Notes: generated from the sequence alone by a model not told the origin. A stretch of DNA of 20,074 bases from CAYTED01 sp964404075 (GCA_964404075.1 CAYOIM010000017.1:1-20074), one strand, 5' to 3'; counted from the first letter of the stretch, positions 8,182 through 14,894 are shown. Translations and numbers: made by a program.

Positions 8182-8261
8182 CAGTATACTCTTTTTTCCC
8201 AGAAAGAAAAATGAATTCCGACCGACAGAGATACACTCGCCACAAAAAAAGAGGTATACTG
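8182..8261. promoter_or_regulatory. Divergent promoter region built on an inverted repeat
   Basis: CAGTATAC-TCTTTTTT (8182-8197) is mirrored by a copy with one extra C at 8244-8261. Each arm places a TATACT -10 pointing outward: 8188-8183 toward the GH130 operon and 8255-8260 toward the DUF4105-like gene. Neither has a good -35 at 16-18 bases, but both have an A/T-rich tract directly upstream. Shared control of the two directions is inferred from the symmetry. Confidence 0.5.
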
Positions 8262-8287
8262 AAAAAGTAACTGCAACCCTATTCAAA

Positions 8288-8363
8288 ACAGCGGTCGCAC
8301 CGCTCAAAAAGCCCGCCCGAAACGCGTCGCGTATGCGATGCGGGCGGGCGGAACGACCATTGT
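8288..8363. repeat. Long GC-rich palindrome overlapping a start codon
   Basis: The outer arms ACAGCGGTCGCACCG and CGGAACGACCATTGT pair around an inner 9-bp stem GCCCGCCCG/CGGGCGGGC (8311-8319 with 8341-8349). The first possible ATG of the rightward gene (8338) lies within the loop and arm. In the mRNA this would be a very stable leader hairpin. It belongs to the same family as the elements at 1112 and 13525. Confidence 0.75.
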
Positions 8364-9186
8364 ATTCTCTCTTCTCGTTATGATACTCATTCTCTCTCTC
8401 CTCTTCCTTCTCAGCATCTCGCTTATCCTCTTCCTCTCGTCCCAAAAACCGAGCAATGATCGGGACTGGGCACCGGATGTCGCAATCCTTCCGACCGGAC
8501 GGGCATCCGAAGGGATGCTCACCCTCTCGAATATCCGCTCCTTTCGGTATGAAGACAATGGAGGCATGAGAGAAAATCGACTCGAGAAAACAATCCCCCT
8601 CCATGATATTAAAAGTGTCGACCTCTTCATCGAGCCATTCTCTTTCATCGTGGGACCGGCGCACTCCCTCCTCTCATTTGCCCTCGCCGATGGGAGTCAT
8701 ATCGTCGTCTCCGTCGAAGTACGGAGGCAGAACCATCAACGCCAGGCGTCTTTCTGGCTGAGTGCCCTGCGGCAATACGGGCTCTGCTATGTCGTCGCCG
8801 ATGAAGAAGATGCTGTCTACCTCCGGACGAATATCCGGAAGGACAAAGTCTATCTCCATCCGCTTTGCCTCACGGAAGAGCAATGCCAAAAGCTCTTCCT
8901 CGATATAATGAAACGAGTGAATGCACTCCTGGAACGCCCCGAACTCTACAGTCTCCTCTCCAACGGTTGCGCCACCAACATACGGACGCATCTGAACGCC
9001 GTCCTCGAAGAAAAAATCCCCTTTCACTGGTCATTCCTCCTCCCCGTCTTCCTCCCTCGCTATCTCTTCGATCGCGGACTCATCGATACCCGTCTCCCCT
9101 TCGAAGCACATCGGGAACAGGCGCTCATCAATGACAAGCCCGACCAATATCCCGACCTCCCCTTCTCCGAAGCCATCCGAAAATAA
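8338..9186 (+). CDS. Membrane-anchored DUF4105-like (permuted papain-fold) protein
   Basis: This gene encodes 282 residues if it starts at 8338, or 268 if it starts at the ATG at 8380. The shorter form would leave the palindrome untranslated, and neither start has a ribosome site. One N-terminal membrane helix (about 8-34) is followed by an extracytoplasmic domain that resembles DUF4105. Its features are KPSNDRDWAPDVAILP, NIRSFRY, AHSLLSF with His109, SVEVRR, DEEDAVYLRTN and SNGCATNIRTHL with Cys211. The order His then Cys fits circularly permuted NlpC/P60-type thiol enzymes, and some DUF4105 relatives are reported in lipoprotein acyl transfer; the reaction here is unknown. It is transcribed away from the GH130 operon and ends at the terminator at 9198. 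Confidence 0.85.
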   Translation: MRAGGTTIVFSLLVMILILSLLFLLSISLILFLSSQKPSNDRDWAPDVAILPTGRASEGMLTLSNIRSFRYEDNGGMRENRLEKTIPLHDIKSVDLFIEPFSFIVGPAHSLLSFALADGSHIVVSVEVRRQNHQRQASFWLSALRQYGLCYVVADEEDAVYLRTNIRKDKVYLHPLCLTEEQCQKLFLDIMKRVNALLERPELYSLLSNGCATNIRTHLNAVLEEKIPFHWSFLLPVFLPRYLFDRGLIDTRLPFEAHREQALINDKPDQYPDLPFSEAIRK

Positions 9187-9197
9187 ATCCTCACAAC

Positions 9198-9230
9198 AAA
9201 AATCCCCGAGCTCTCACTCGAGGATTTTTT
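9198..9230. terminator. Bidirectional terminator between DUF4105-like gene and fusA
   Basis: The stem ATCCcCGAG/CTCGaGGAT (9202-9210 with 9217-9225) has one mismatch and a CTCTCA loop. TTTTTT follows on the right and an A-run lies on the left. It can end both of the converging transcripts. Confidence 0.85.
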
Positions 9231-9243
9231 ATTCAGAGTATTT

Positions 9244-11352
9244 TTACTTCGCCTCACTCCCCTTCGGTGCGCGCGCACCGATAATCTCGTTCGAGACATT
9301 GGTCGGTACTTCGGCATAGTGTCCGAATTCCATGGAGTAACTGGCACGACCCTGGGACATGGAACGCATCTGCGTCGCGTATCCGAACATGGACGCGAGT
9401 GGCACATCCGCATGGATTTCTTTCACGCGGGCATTGCCTTCGCCACGATCCTGCATCTCCTTGATGATACCGCGTTTGGAATTGATATCGCCCACGATAT
9501 CGCCCATGAATCCTTCCGGCGTGATGACCACGACCTTCATGATCGGCTCGAGGATGACCGGCCTCGCACGACGGGCGGCTTCCTTGAAAGCGAGTGATCC
9601 CGCGACACGGAAAGCCGCTTCCGAAGAGTCGACATCATGAAACGACCCGTCATAGACCGTCACCTTCACATCGACGACCGGGTATCCCGCGAGCACGCCA
9701 TTCGCCAAGGCGTCTTCCACCCCCTTCTGCACCGGCTTGATGAATTCCTGCGGAATCGATCCGCCCTTGGTCTCATCGAGAAATTCGAATCCCTTTTCCT
9801 TGTCATCCTGCGGCTCGATACGGAGCCAGCAATGCCCATACTGTCCGCGACCGCCCGACTGGCGAATATACTTGCCTTCCGCTTCCGCCATGTCACGGAT
9901 CGTCTCACGGTACGCCACCTGCGGACGCCCCTGATTCACTTCTACTTTGAATTCGCGCTTCATGCGATCGACGAGGATATCGAGATGGAGTTCGCCCATA
10001 CCGGAGAGAATGGTCTGCCCACTCTCCTCATCCGTATGCACGCGGAAAGTCGGATCCTCTTCGGAGAGTTTCTTCAGTGCGATACCCATCTTCTCCTGAT
10101 CGGCCTTCGTCTTCGGCTCCACGGAAATATCGATGACCGGTTCGGGGAAAGTAATCGACTCGAGGATGATCTGGTGATCCACATCACAGAGGGTATTCCC
10201 GGTCGTCGTCGCCTTCATACCGACGAGCGCGCCGATATCTCCCGCATAGAGCTCTTCGATTTCCTCGCGATGATTCGCATGCATGCGGACGATACGACCG
10301 ATCCGCTCGCGTTCGCCCTTCGAAGAATTCATCACATAGGAACCCGCCTTGATCATGCCGGAATACACGCGGAAGAAAGTGAGCTGTCCGATAAACGGAT
10401 CCGTCGCGATCTTGAAGGCGAGCGAAGAGAACGGCTCGTCATCGGAGGGCTTGCGCTCGATCGGCGCATCGGTCTTCGGATCGATGCCGCTGACCGGCAG
10501 GACATCCGCCGGCGACGGGAGATAATCCACGACGCCGTCGAGCACGAGCTGGACGCCTTTGTTGCGGAGCGCCGTCCCGATGAAAATCGGATGGAGCTTC
10601 ACCGCAATCACCGCGCGACGCATGGCCGCTTTCAACTCTTCGACCGAAATATCTTCGCCAGTCAGATATTTTTCCGTCAGCGCGTCATCGGTCTCGGATA
10701 TTTTCTCCACCATTTTCTCGCGCCATGCCTTCGCCTTGTCGACATACTCCGTGGGAATTTCCCCGGTCACGACTTTCTCACCCATCTCTCCTTCGAAGGT
10801 CACCCCGCGCATCGTCATGAGATCGACGACCCCGAAGAAATCGCCCCGTTCTCCCATCGGAATCTGCACCGCGACGGCATTCGGGGTAAGACGATTCCAA
10901 ATCGAATCGACGGCATCCTCGAAGACGGCGCCGTCCTTGTCAATCTTGTTGATAAAGCACATGCGGGGCACCTCGTACTTCTCCGCCTGGCGCCACACGG
11001 TCTCGGACTGCGGTTCCACGCCCTCCTTGCCATCGAAGACGACGACGCCGCCATCGAGCACACGGAGTGATCGCTCCACTTCCACGGTGAAATCCACATG
11101 TCCCGGGGTATCGATGATATTGATCTGATGATCGCGCCAGAAACAGGTCGTCGCGGCGGAAGTAATCGTGATACCGCGCTCCTGTTCCTGCTCCATCCAG
11201 TCCATGGTCGCCGCGCCCTCATGCACTTCGCCAATCTTGTGCGTGATGCCCGTGTAAAAGAGGATCCGTTCGGTCGTCGTCGTCTTGCCGGCATCGATAT
11301 GCGCGATGATACCGATATTGCGGAACATGTTCATGGGTTTGAGGCGAGGCAT
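9244..11352 (-). CDS. fusA: Elongation factor G
   Basis: This 702-residue translocation GTPase has the full family length. The motifs are G1 AHIDAGKT (17-24), G2 RGITITSAAT, G3 DTPGH and G4 NKID, followed by domains II-V. Domain IV includes GGRGQYGHCWLR, and domain V ends in the typical FGYATQMRSMSQGRASYSMEF. The start MPRLKPMNMFRNIGI (ATG 11352) aligns with usual EF-G N-termini; an in-frame ATG 14 codons upstream is rejected. No Shine-Dalgarno sequence is visible. It is the third gene of rpsL-rpsG-fusA. Unlike the classical str operon, tuf does not follow directly; the next genes downstream are the accessory block. Confidence 0.98.
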   Translation of the reverse strand: MPRLKPMNMFRNIGIIAHIDAGKTTTTERILFYTGITHKIGEVHEGAATMDWMEQEQERGITITSAATTCFWRDHQINIIDTPGHVDFTVEVERSLRVLDGGVVVFDGKEGVEPQSETVWRQAEKYEVPRMCFINKIDKDGAVFEDAVDSIWNRLTPNAVAVQIPMGERGDFFGVVDLMTMRGVTFEGEMGEKVVTGEIPTEYVDKAKAWREKMVEKISETDDALTEKYLTGEDISVEELKAAMRRAVIAVKLHPIFIGTALRNKGVQLVLDGVVDYLPSPADVLPVSGIDPKTDAPIERKPSDDEPFSSLAFKIATDPFIGQLTFFRVYSGMIKAGSYVMNSSKGERERIGRIVRMHANHREEIEELYAGDIGALVGMKATTTGNTLCDVDHQIILESITFPEPVIDISVEPKTKADQEKMGIALKKLSEEDPTFRVHTDEESGQTILSGMGELHLDILVDRMKREFKVEVNQGRPQVAYRETIRDMAEAEGKYIRQSGGRGQYGHCWLRIEPQDDKEKGFEFLDETKGGSIPQEFIKPVQKGVEDALANGVLAGYPVVDVKVTVYDGSFHDVDSSEAAFRVAGSLAFKEAARRARPVILEPIMKVVVITPEGFMGDIVGDINSKRGIIKEMQDRGEGNARVKEIHADVPLASMFGYATQMRSMSQGRASYSMEFGHYAEVPTNVSNEIIGARAPKGSEAK

Positions 11353-11420
11353 ACGATTTTTTTTATCTAATAAAAAATAATTTCCAATTTCCAAATAATG
11401 TCCAATGTCCTAATACACGA

Positions 11421-11449
11421 AATGTTCCAAACGAATCATTTGGAACATT
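11421..11449. repeat. 11-bp inverted repeat in the rpsG-fusA spacer
   Basis: AATGTTCCAAA (11421-11431) is perfectly mirrored at 11439-11449 around a 7-base loop. No T-run follows on either side, so it is more likely an mRNA processing or stability hairpin than a terminator. The 145-base spacer also carries A/T-rich TTTCCAA repeats and no gene. Confidence 0.6.
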
Positions 11450-11497
11450 ACAACATGAGAAATTCAATAGAAATTGAAAATTGTTCCTGAAGATCTG

Positions 11498-11965
11498 TTA
11501 GGCGAAATGTGCAAAGGCTTTGTTCGCATCGGCCATACGATGCACCTCTTCGCGCTTCTTCATGGCGGCGCCGACGCGGTTCGAGGCGTCGATCAGCTCA
11601 TCGGCCAATTTCTCCGCCATCGCCTTGCCCTTCCGCTTGCGACATACCTCGCGGATCCAGCGCATCGCGAGCGTCTGGCGGCGCTCTCCGGATACCGGAA
11701 TCGGCACCTGATAATTGGCACCGCCGACACGACGGCTCTTCAATTCGAGGAGCGGAGAGACATTCTTGATCGCCTGCTCGAAAGTATTGAGACCGCCCTT
11801 CTTCGTCCGGTCATGGATGATATCGAACGCATCGTAAATGATCCCCTCCGCGACGGTCTTCTTCCCATTCCACATGATGAGACCGATGAAATGTCCCACC
11901 AATGGATTCTCGAAACGGACATCTGGCTTCCATTCGCGATTGAATTGTCGTTTCCGTCGTGGCAT
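11498..11965 (-). CDS. rpsG: 30S ribosomal protein S7 (uS7)
   Basis: This 155-residue protein is a primary assembly protein of the 30S head. It begins MPRRKRQFNREWKPDVRFEN and has the conserved core GGANYQVPIPVSGERRQTLAMRWI and KREEVHRMADANKAFAHF. Its length matches the family (about 156). The ATG at 11965 has no clear ribosome site. It lies 90 bases downstream of rpsL; the spacer holds a hairpin at 11994-12033 and (A/C)AAAC-type repeats. Confidence 0.97.
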   Translation of the reverse strand: MPRRKRQFNREWKPDVRFENPLVGHFIGLIMWNGKKTVAEGIIYDAFDIIHDRTKKGGLNTFEQAIKNVSPLLELKSRRVGGANYQVPIPVSGERRQTLAMRWIREVCRKRKGKAMAEKLADELIDASNRVGAAMKKREEVHRMADANKAFAHFA

Positions 11966-11993
11966 ACATTATTCTCAAAACTTACGACTCATC

Positions 11994-12033
11994 AACTAAC
12001 GACCGACGACACACTCCTCCGTCGTTCGTTGTT
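11994..12033. repeat. Imperfect hairpin between rpsL and rpsG
   Basis: AACTAACGACCGACG (11994-12008) pairs with CGTCGTTCGTTGTT (12020-12033), with one bulge and one mismatch. The spacer between rpsL and rpsG is where S7 binds its own mRNA in E. coli, so this is a candidate autoregulatory element. That link is positional inference only. Confidence 0.45.
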
Positions 12034-12055
12034 TGTCGTTTGTTGTTTGTTACAA

Positions 12056-12475
12056 TTAGTCTTTCTTCTTCTCCTTCTTCACGCCGTACTTCGACCGGCT
12101 CTGCTTGCGATTCGCGACGCCCGACGCATCGAATGATCCGCGCACCACATGATACCGCACGCCAGGGAGGTCCTTCACCCGCCCTCCGCGGATCATCACG
12201 ATCGAGTGCTCCTGGAGATTGTGCCCTTCGCCCGGAATATACGCCGAGACTTCCATACCGTTCGTGATGCGGACCCGGCAGATCTTCCGGAGGGCGGAGT
12301 TCGGCTTCTTCGGAGTCATGGTCGTCACCTTGAGGCACACGCCGCGCTTGAACGGACTATCGGAAAGTTTCAGGCGGTTCTTCACGCCGTTCCACGACAG
12401 GGTCATGGCCGGAGATTTGGATTTCTTCTTGAGCGGTGTTCGTCCTTTTTTCAAAAGCTGGTTGATCGTAGACAC
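12056..12475 (-). CDS. rpsL: 30S ribosomal protein S12 (uS12)
   Basis: This 139-residue decoding-centre protein has the core TPKKPNSALRK (Lys residues typical of streptomycin-sensitive S12) and GEGHNLQEHSIVMIRGGRVKDLPGVRYHVVRG, with Asp102 at the usual methylthio-Asp position. Residues about 23-40 (between KSKSPA and SPFKRGVC) are longer than in E. coli, a form I associate with Patescibacteria. The start is GTG at 12475, giving VSTINQLLKKGR, which aligns with the normal MPTINQL. No ATG is available in frame without a long non-homologous extension. It is the first gene of the str operon, behind the promoter at 12573-12601. Confidence 0.97.
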   Translation of the reverse strand: MSTINQLLKKGRTPLKKKSKSPAMTLSWNGVKNRLKLSDSPFKRGVCLKVTTMTPKKPNSALRKICRVRITNGMEVSAYIPGEGHNLQEHSIVMIRGGRVKDLPGVRYHVVRGSFDASGVANRKQSRSKYGVKKEKKKD

Positions 12476-12542
12476 AGGGATGGAGTTTAGAATAGAGAAT
12501 TTAGAAGAGAGAAAAAATCGAAAAATATCTGGCAATAAAACA

Positions 12543-12562
12543 AAAAAGCTCTTACGCTTTTC
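12543..12562 (-). terminator. Possible attenuator hairpin in the rpsL leader
   Basis: In the minus-strand transcript AAAAGC pairs with GCTTTT around GTAAGA, and the stem runs into a T-tract. It starts about 5-10 bases after the predicted transcription start. The stem is short and A/T-rich, so it is a weak terminator at best; an attenuation role is speculative. Confidence 0.35.
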
Positions 12563-12572
12563 CGCATGACCT

Positions 12573-12601
12573 ATAGTATCGAAAAGACCCTTGACTGTCA
12601 A
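12573..12601 (-). promoter_or_regulatory. sigma70-type promoter of the str operon
   Basis: TTGACA (12601-12596) and TACTAT (12578-12573) are 17 bases apart on the minus strand. Transcription would start near 12566, leaving a leader of about 90 nt before the rpsL GTG at 12475. Confidence 0.8.
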
Positions 12602-12602
12602 C

Positions 12603-12644
12603 ACCCCGAGTCTTTGGGACACGGCACCCAAGGGGCAAAGGGGT
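12603..12644. repeat. Inverted repeat directly upstream of the str promoter
   Basis: ACCCC (12603-12607) and CTTTG (12612-12616) pair with CAAAGGGGT (12636-12644), leaving a 4-base bulge. It lies one base upstream of the -35. It could be an operator or the end signal of the M50 transcript. The remaining spacer (12645-12765) shows no gene. Confidence 0.35.
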
Positions 12645-12765
12645 CACACACAGAAAAAATCACATGGGGAGACTGGGGTGAAGCATGACATCAGACGGAA
12701 AAAATATCCAAAAAGCGCGGAGTCGATATCGCCATTCTGCCCATTTTCCTCCATCGTTCGCCCTG

Positions 12766-13479
12766 CTACACCGCGATTCCGAAGAAAATTCCCAGCGTCC
12801 GGTTGATGAAGAGGCTGATCGGATATGGAAAAAACAGGATGATCGCGAGGAGAGCGATGAAGCCATACTGCTCGAACAAAGCGACGGTCTCCTCTTTCAT
12901 CCGAAAGACGAAAAACAGGATCTTCGACCCGTCAAGCGGCGGCACCGGGACGAGATTGAAACACCCGAGGATCACATTCCACGAGATGATCATGAGGAGC
13001 AGTGCGAAGAGAATCGACGGAAGAGACCCCGCCACATTGTTGGCAAGTGCCTCCCAACCGCCCCCCTGAAATGCGGCAAGCTGAAAATACCGCAAAATAT
13101 CTATTTTCTCGAATGCCCGGAGCGGGAACAGGAGGGCGACGAGCGCCGCAAGGAGGGCGAGGAGGAAGTTCGATGCCGGTCCAGCGAGCGCGACGAAGAG
13201 CGGTCCGCTTTTCTGATCCCGCAGATTGTAGGGATTATAGGGAACCGGCTTCGCCCAACCGAAAATGAACCCTGCCTTCGAAAGAAACAAGAGGAGAGGG
13301 AGGATGACCGACCCGAACCAATCGATGTGATTCATCGGATTCATATTGAGTCGCCCGGCATACTGCGCGGTCTTATCCCCCAGCCACAACGCCATGATCC
13401 CATGAGAAACCTCGTGGATGATGATGGAATAGACGAGCGTGATGAGATAGAACCCGATAAGCACCATTTCTTGGGACAT
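12766..13479 (-). CDS. Site-2-type zinc metalloprotease, M50 family
   Basis: This 237-residue polytopic membrane protein carries the HExxH zinc site HEVSH (His22, Glu23, His26) in the first helix. The third ligand Asp183 is in VPVPPLDGSKIL near the fifth helix. The motifs NPMNHIDWFGSVILP and ALAGPASNFLLALL mark the compact group-3 S2P/Rip-like branch (YwhC type). Such proteases cut membrane-embedded substrates, often regulators, but no substrate is evident nearby. The frame can open at a TTG (13494), but the ATG at 13479 is the more natural start. No Shine-Dalgarno sequence is seen. It lies upstream of the str operon on the same strand and is divergent from rpmB. Confidence 0.93.
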   Translation of the reverse strand: MSQEMVLIGFYLITLVYSIIIHEVSHGIMALWLGDKTAQYAGRLNMNPMNHIDWFGSVILPLLLFLSKAGFIFGWAKPVPYNPYNLRDQKSGPLFVALAGPASNFLLALLAALVALLFPLRAFEKIDILRYFQLAAFQGGGWEALANNVAGSLPSILFALLLMIISWNVILGCFNLVPVPPLDGSKILFFVFRMKEETVALFEQYGFIALLAIILFFPYPISLFINRTLGIFFGIAV

Positions 13480-13524
13480 AAGAAAAAATGACAAAATCTA
13501 AATTTCAAATTTCAAAAGATGGGG

Positions 13525-13581
13525 GGATTTTTTACAACGGTCGCTCCGCTTTTGGAGCGGTGCGTCCGCTGTAAGAAATCC
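13525..13581. repeat. Long imperfect palindrome between divergent M50 and rpmB genes
   Basis: Arms of 26 bases (13525-13550 and 13556-13581) match at 22 of 26 positions around the loop TTTGG. The core ACGGTCGCTCCGCT is identical to 432-445. It lies between two genes that diverge, so it terminates neither; this marks the family as more than terminators. Confidence 0.75.
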
Positions 13582-13588
13582 AGAATCC

Positions 13589-13617
13589 TTGCCAGGAATG
13601 CGATTCCATGATACGCT
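13589..13617 (+). promoter_or_regulatory. Possible promoter of rpmB
   Basis: TTGCCA (13589-13594) and TACGCT (13612-13617) are 17 bases apart. The spacer contains the small inverted repeat GGAATgcgATTCC (13595-13607). The -10 is weak, so this is a modest call. Confidence 0.4.
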
Positions 13618-13655
13618 CTCTCTTGTAATTAAGCAATCCTCTTTGAACATATCGT

Positions 13656-13835
13656 ATGAGTCGAACCTGTGAATTGACCGGTCGCGGGACGGCCGTCGGG
13701 AACAAGCGGAGTCACTCGAATATCGCGACGAGGCGCACCTTCAAGGTGAATGTCCAGACCAAGCGCGTCAATGGCGTGAAGATGAAGCTCTCCACACGAG
13801 CCATCCGCACCCTCGCCAAACAAGCCACCAAATAA
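13656..13835 (+). CDS. rpmB: 50S ribosomal protein L28 (bL28)
   Basis: This short gene encodes 59 residues, beginning MSRTCELTGRGTAVGNKRSH and continuing SNIATRRTFKVNVQ. That matches the bL28 pattern (C-x-x-TG-x6-GN-x-RSHS-x3-T-x-R-x-F). It is highly basic and ends TRAIRTLAKQATK before TAA. The family is usually 60-78 residues, so this is a compact but complete member. The ATG is preceded by ATATCGT with no ribosome site. The next signal is the perfect palindromic terminator at 13834-13871. The longer antisense frame at 13629-13823 is a shadow. Confidence 0.95.
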   Translation: MSRTCELTGRGTAVGNKRSHSNIATRRTFKVNVQTKRVNGVKMKLSTRAIRTLAKQATK

Positions 13836-13871
13836 AAAGAAAGCTCTCGATCGAGAGCTTTCATTTTATTT
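13834..13871 (+). terminator. Rho-independent terminator of rpmB
   Basis: GAAAGCTCTCGA (13839-13850) is followed immediately by its exact complement (13851-13862), a perfect 24-base palindrome. It has AAAAA before it and ATTTTATTT after it, and begins at the rpmB stop codon. Confidence 0.9.
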
Positions 13872-13927
13872 AATTTCTAAACAATTTCCAATGAAACAAT
13901 TTTGAAATTTCAGAATTGAATCATTGT

Positions 13928-13956
13928 TTGAAAATTGTGAATTAAAAATTGAAAAT
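13928..13956 (+). promoter_or_regulatory. Possible promoter of mscL, near-leaderless
   Basis: TTGAAA (13928-13933) and GAAAAT (13951-13956) are 17 bases apart in A/T-rich repeats. Transcription would start within a base or two of the mscL ATG at 13965. The -10 matches consensus at only four of six positions, so this is tentative. Confidence 0.3.
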
Positions 13957-13964
13957 TCATCTCT

Positions 13965-14366
13965 ATGTTCCAAGATTTCAAGAAATTCGCCCTCCGGGGA
14001 AATGTCGTCGATCTCGCGGTCGGTGTCGTGATCGGTGCCGCTTTCGGGAAAATCGTGACCTCGCTCGTCACCGACATCATCACCCCGATCCTCGGTATCG
14101 TCATGAATGGCATCGACATTACCAACCTCTCGATCACTCTCGGAAAATCAACCGTCGCGTATGGCAACTTCTTCCAATCCATCATCGATTTCCTCATCAT
14201 CTCCTTCGCCATCTTCATCGCCATCAAACAAGTGACTCGGCTTCGGAAGAAATTCGGAATCCCAGATGAGAACGCCCCCGAACCGAAAACCAAAGATTGC
14301 CCACACTGCTTCTCGAAAATCCATATCAAGGCGACCCGTTGCCCACATTGCACTTCGACCATCTAA
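13965..14366 (+). CDS. mscL: Large-conductance mechanosensitive channel with C-terminal zinc ribbon
   Basis: MscL releases solutes when membrane tension rises. The 133 residues begin with the canonical MFQDFKKFALRGNVVDLAVGVVIGAAFGKIV (pore helix TM1). A periplasmic loop (about 48-68) and TM2 (about 70-92) follow. After KQVTRLRKKFG the usual C-terminal helix is replaced by a linker and a CPHC-x10-CPHC zinc ribbon (Cys112, 115, 126, 129). That ribbon is unlike the E. coli protein but occurs in other bacterial MscL proteins as far as I know. The start is the only good one; no Shine-Dalgarno sequence is visible. The transcript ends at the palindrome at 14382. Confidence 0.96.
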   Translation: MFQDFKKFALRGNVVDLAVGVVIGAAFGKIVTSLVTDIITPILGIVMNGIDITNLSITLGKSTVAYGNFFQSIIDFLIISFAIFIAIKQVTRLRKKFGIPDENAPEPKTKDCPHCFSKIHIKATRCPHCTSTI

Positions 14367-14381
14367 GTAAAACGAACTTCC

Positions 14382-14432
14382 AACAGCGGTTCAACCCCTG
14401 TAATAGTGCAGGGGTTGAACCGCTGTTTTTTT
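14382..14432. terminator. mscL terminator formed by the AACAGCGGTTCAACCCCTG palindrome
   Basis: Perfect 19-bp arms (14382-14400 and 14409-14427) enclose an 8-base loop, followed by a T-run at 14426-14432, so it is a strong terminator for mscL. The same 19-base arm recurs exactly at the comEC 3' end (16679-16697). It also abuts the 3' end of the convergent tRNA gene. Confidence 0.85.
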
Positions 14433-14433
14433 G

Positions 14434-14504
14434 TCGGGCTGCCGGGAATCGAACCCGGCCTACATGCACCCCATGCACGCGTACTGCCGATATACTACAG
14501 CCCG
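14434..14504 (-). tRNA. tRNA-Pro (anticodon GGG)
   Basis: The gene folds as a full cloverleaf on the minus strand. The acceptor CGGGCTG pairs with CAGCCCG, the D stem is GTAT/GTAC with GG in the loop, and the anticodon stem CGTGC/GCATG has loop ATGGGGT. The T arm is CCGGG-TTCGATT-CCCGG. The C1-G72 pair and discriminator A73 are bacterial tRNA-Pro identity features. CCA is not encoded. A -10-like TAGAAT lies at 14520-14515, about 7 bases before the likely start. Confidence 0.95.
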
Positions 14505-14550
14505 AAATTTCTTCATTCTACACTTACCGACTGTAACAAAAGCACGGACA

Positions 14551-14592
14551 AATGAAAAGGGAGCCTGCAGTCTCGTGGACCACTGACTCCCT
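14551..14592 (-). terminator. Terminator of the 73-residue orphan gene
   Basis: On the minus strand AGGGAG pairs with CTCCCT (14592-14587 with 14563-14558), with a further CAGT/ACTG pair inside. TTTTCATTT follows. It lies 42 bases after the orphan stop codon and before the tRNA. Confidence 0.65.
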
Positions 14593-14598
14593 GATTTA

Positions 14599-14627
14599 CT
14601 CAGCGCAGAGTGTTACTTTGCGCTGAG
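14599..14627. repeat. 9-bp hairpin just after the orphan stop codon
   Basis: CTCAGCGCA (14599-14607) is perfectly mirrored at 14619-14627, loop 11 bases. No T-run follows on either strand. With the terminator at 14551 it forms a two-hairpin 3' untranslated region. Confidence 0.6.
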
Positions 14628-14633
14628 CAAAAA

Positions 14634-14855
14634 CTATTTGGACACAAACCCCTGCATGGGCATGCGGCCGCCATGCTTCTGCAGAAGTCTGGCGAAATCA
14701 CTGGGATCCACATTGTTCAGTGTGATACCCAGATGGATTCGAATGTGGGATGGCGGATTGCAAGTTCCCAATTCGACAGCCGCCCGACAGTCCCTTCTTC
14801 CTGCGATGTGTTCACAATATATATTGTGAACACATCCTTTTATTTTTTGCTCCAT
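14634..14855 (-). CDS. Small four-cysteine hypothetical protein
   Basis: I do not recognise the 73 residues that begin MEQKIKGCVHNIYCEHIAG. Four cysteines (8, 14, 23, 32) and two histidines fall in the first 40 residues, which could bind a metal. The second half (DPSDFARLLQKHGGRMPMQGF) looks helical. There is no signal or membrane segment. AAGGG ends 5 bases before the ATG at 14855. The frame opens earlier at an ATG at 14945, but that lies upstream of the predicted transcription start (~14930) and is rejected. A near-perfect promoter, a leader hairpin and a terminator make it a self-contained unit, which argues that it is real. Confidence 0.7.
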   Translation of the reverse strand: MEQKIKGCVHNIYCEHIAGRRDCRAAVELGTCNPPSHIRIHLGITLNNVDPSDFARLLQKHGGRMPMQGFVSK

Positions 14856-14894
14856 TCTTTCCCTTTCCAAAAATAGCCCTGTTCTGCGACATTC

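Noticed and set aside
8155..8664. 170-residue N-terminal extension of the GH130 gene at 6244-8154
   Set aside because: It is charged low-complexity sequence with no homology, antisense to a better gene, and crosses the divergent promoters and the palindrome. The ATG at 8154 gives a length equal to the neighbouring paralogue.
9637..11070. 477-residue open frame on the plus strand
   Set aside because: It is an antisense shadow of fusA with biased composition and no domain.
12591..12806. 71-residue open frame upstream of rpsL on the plus strand
   Set aside because: It crosses the str promoter and the 3' end of the M50 gene in antisense, with no ribosome site or motif.
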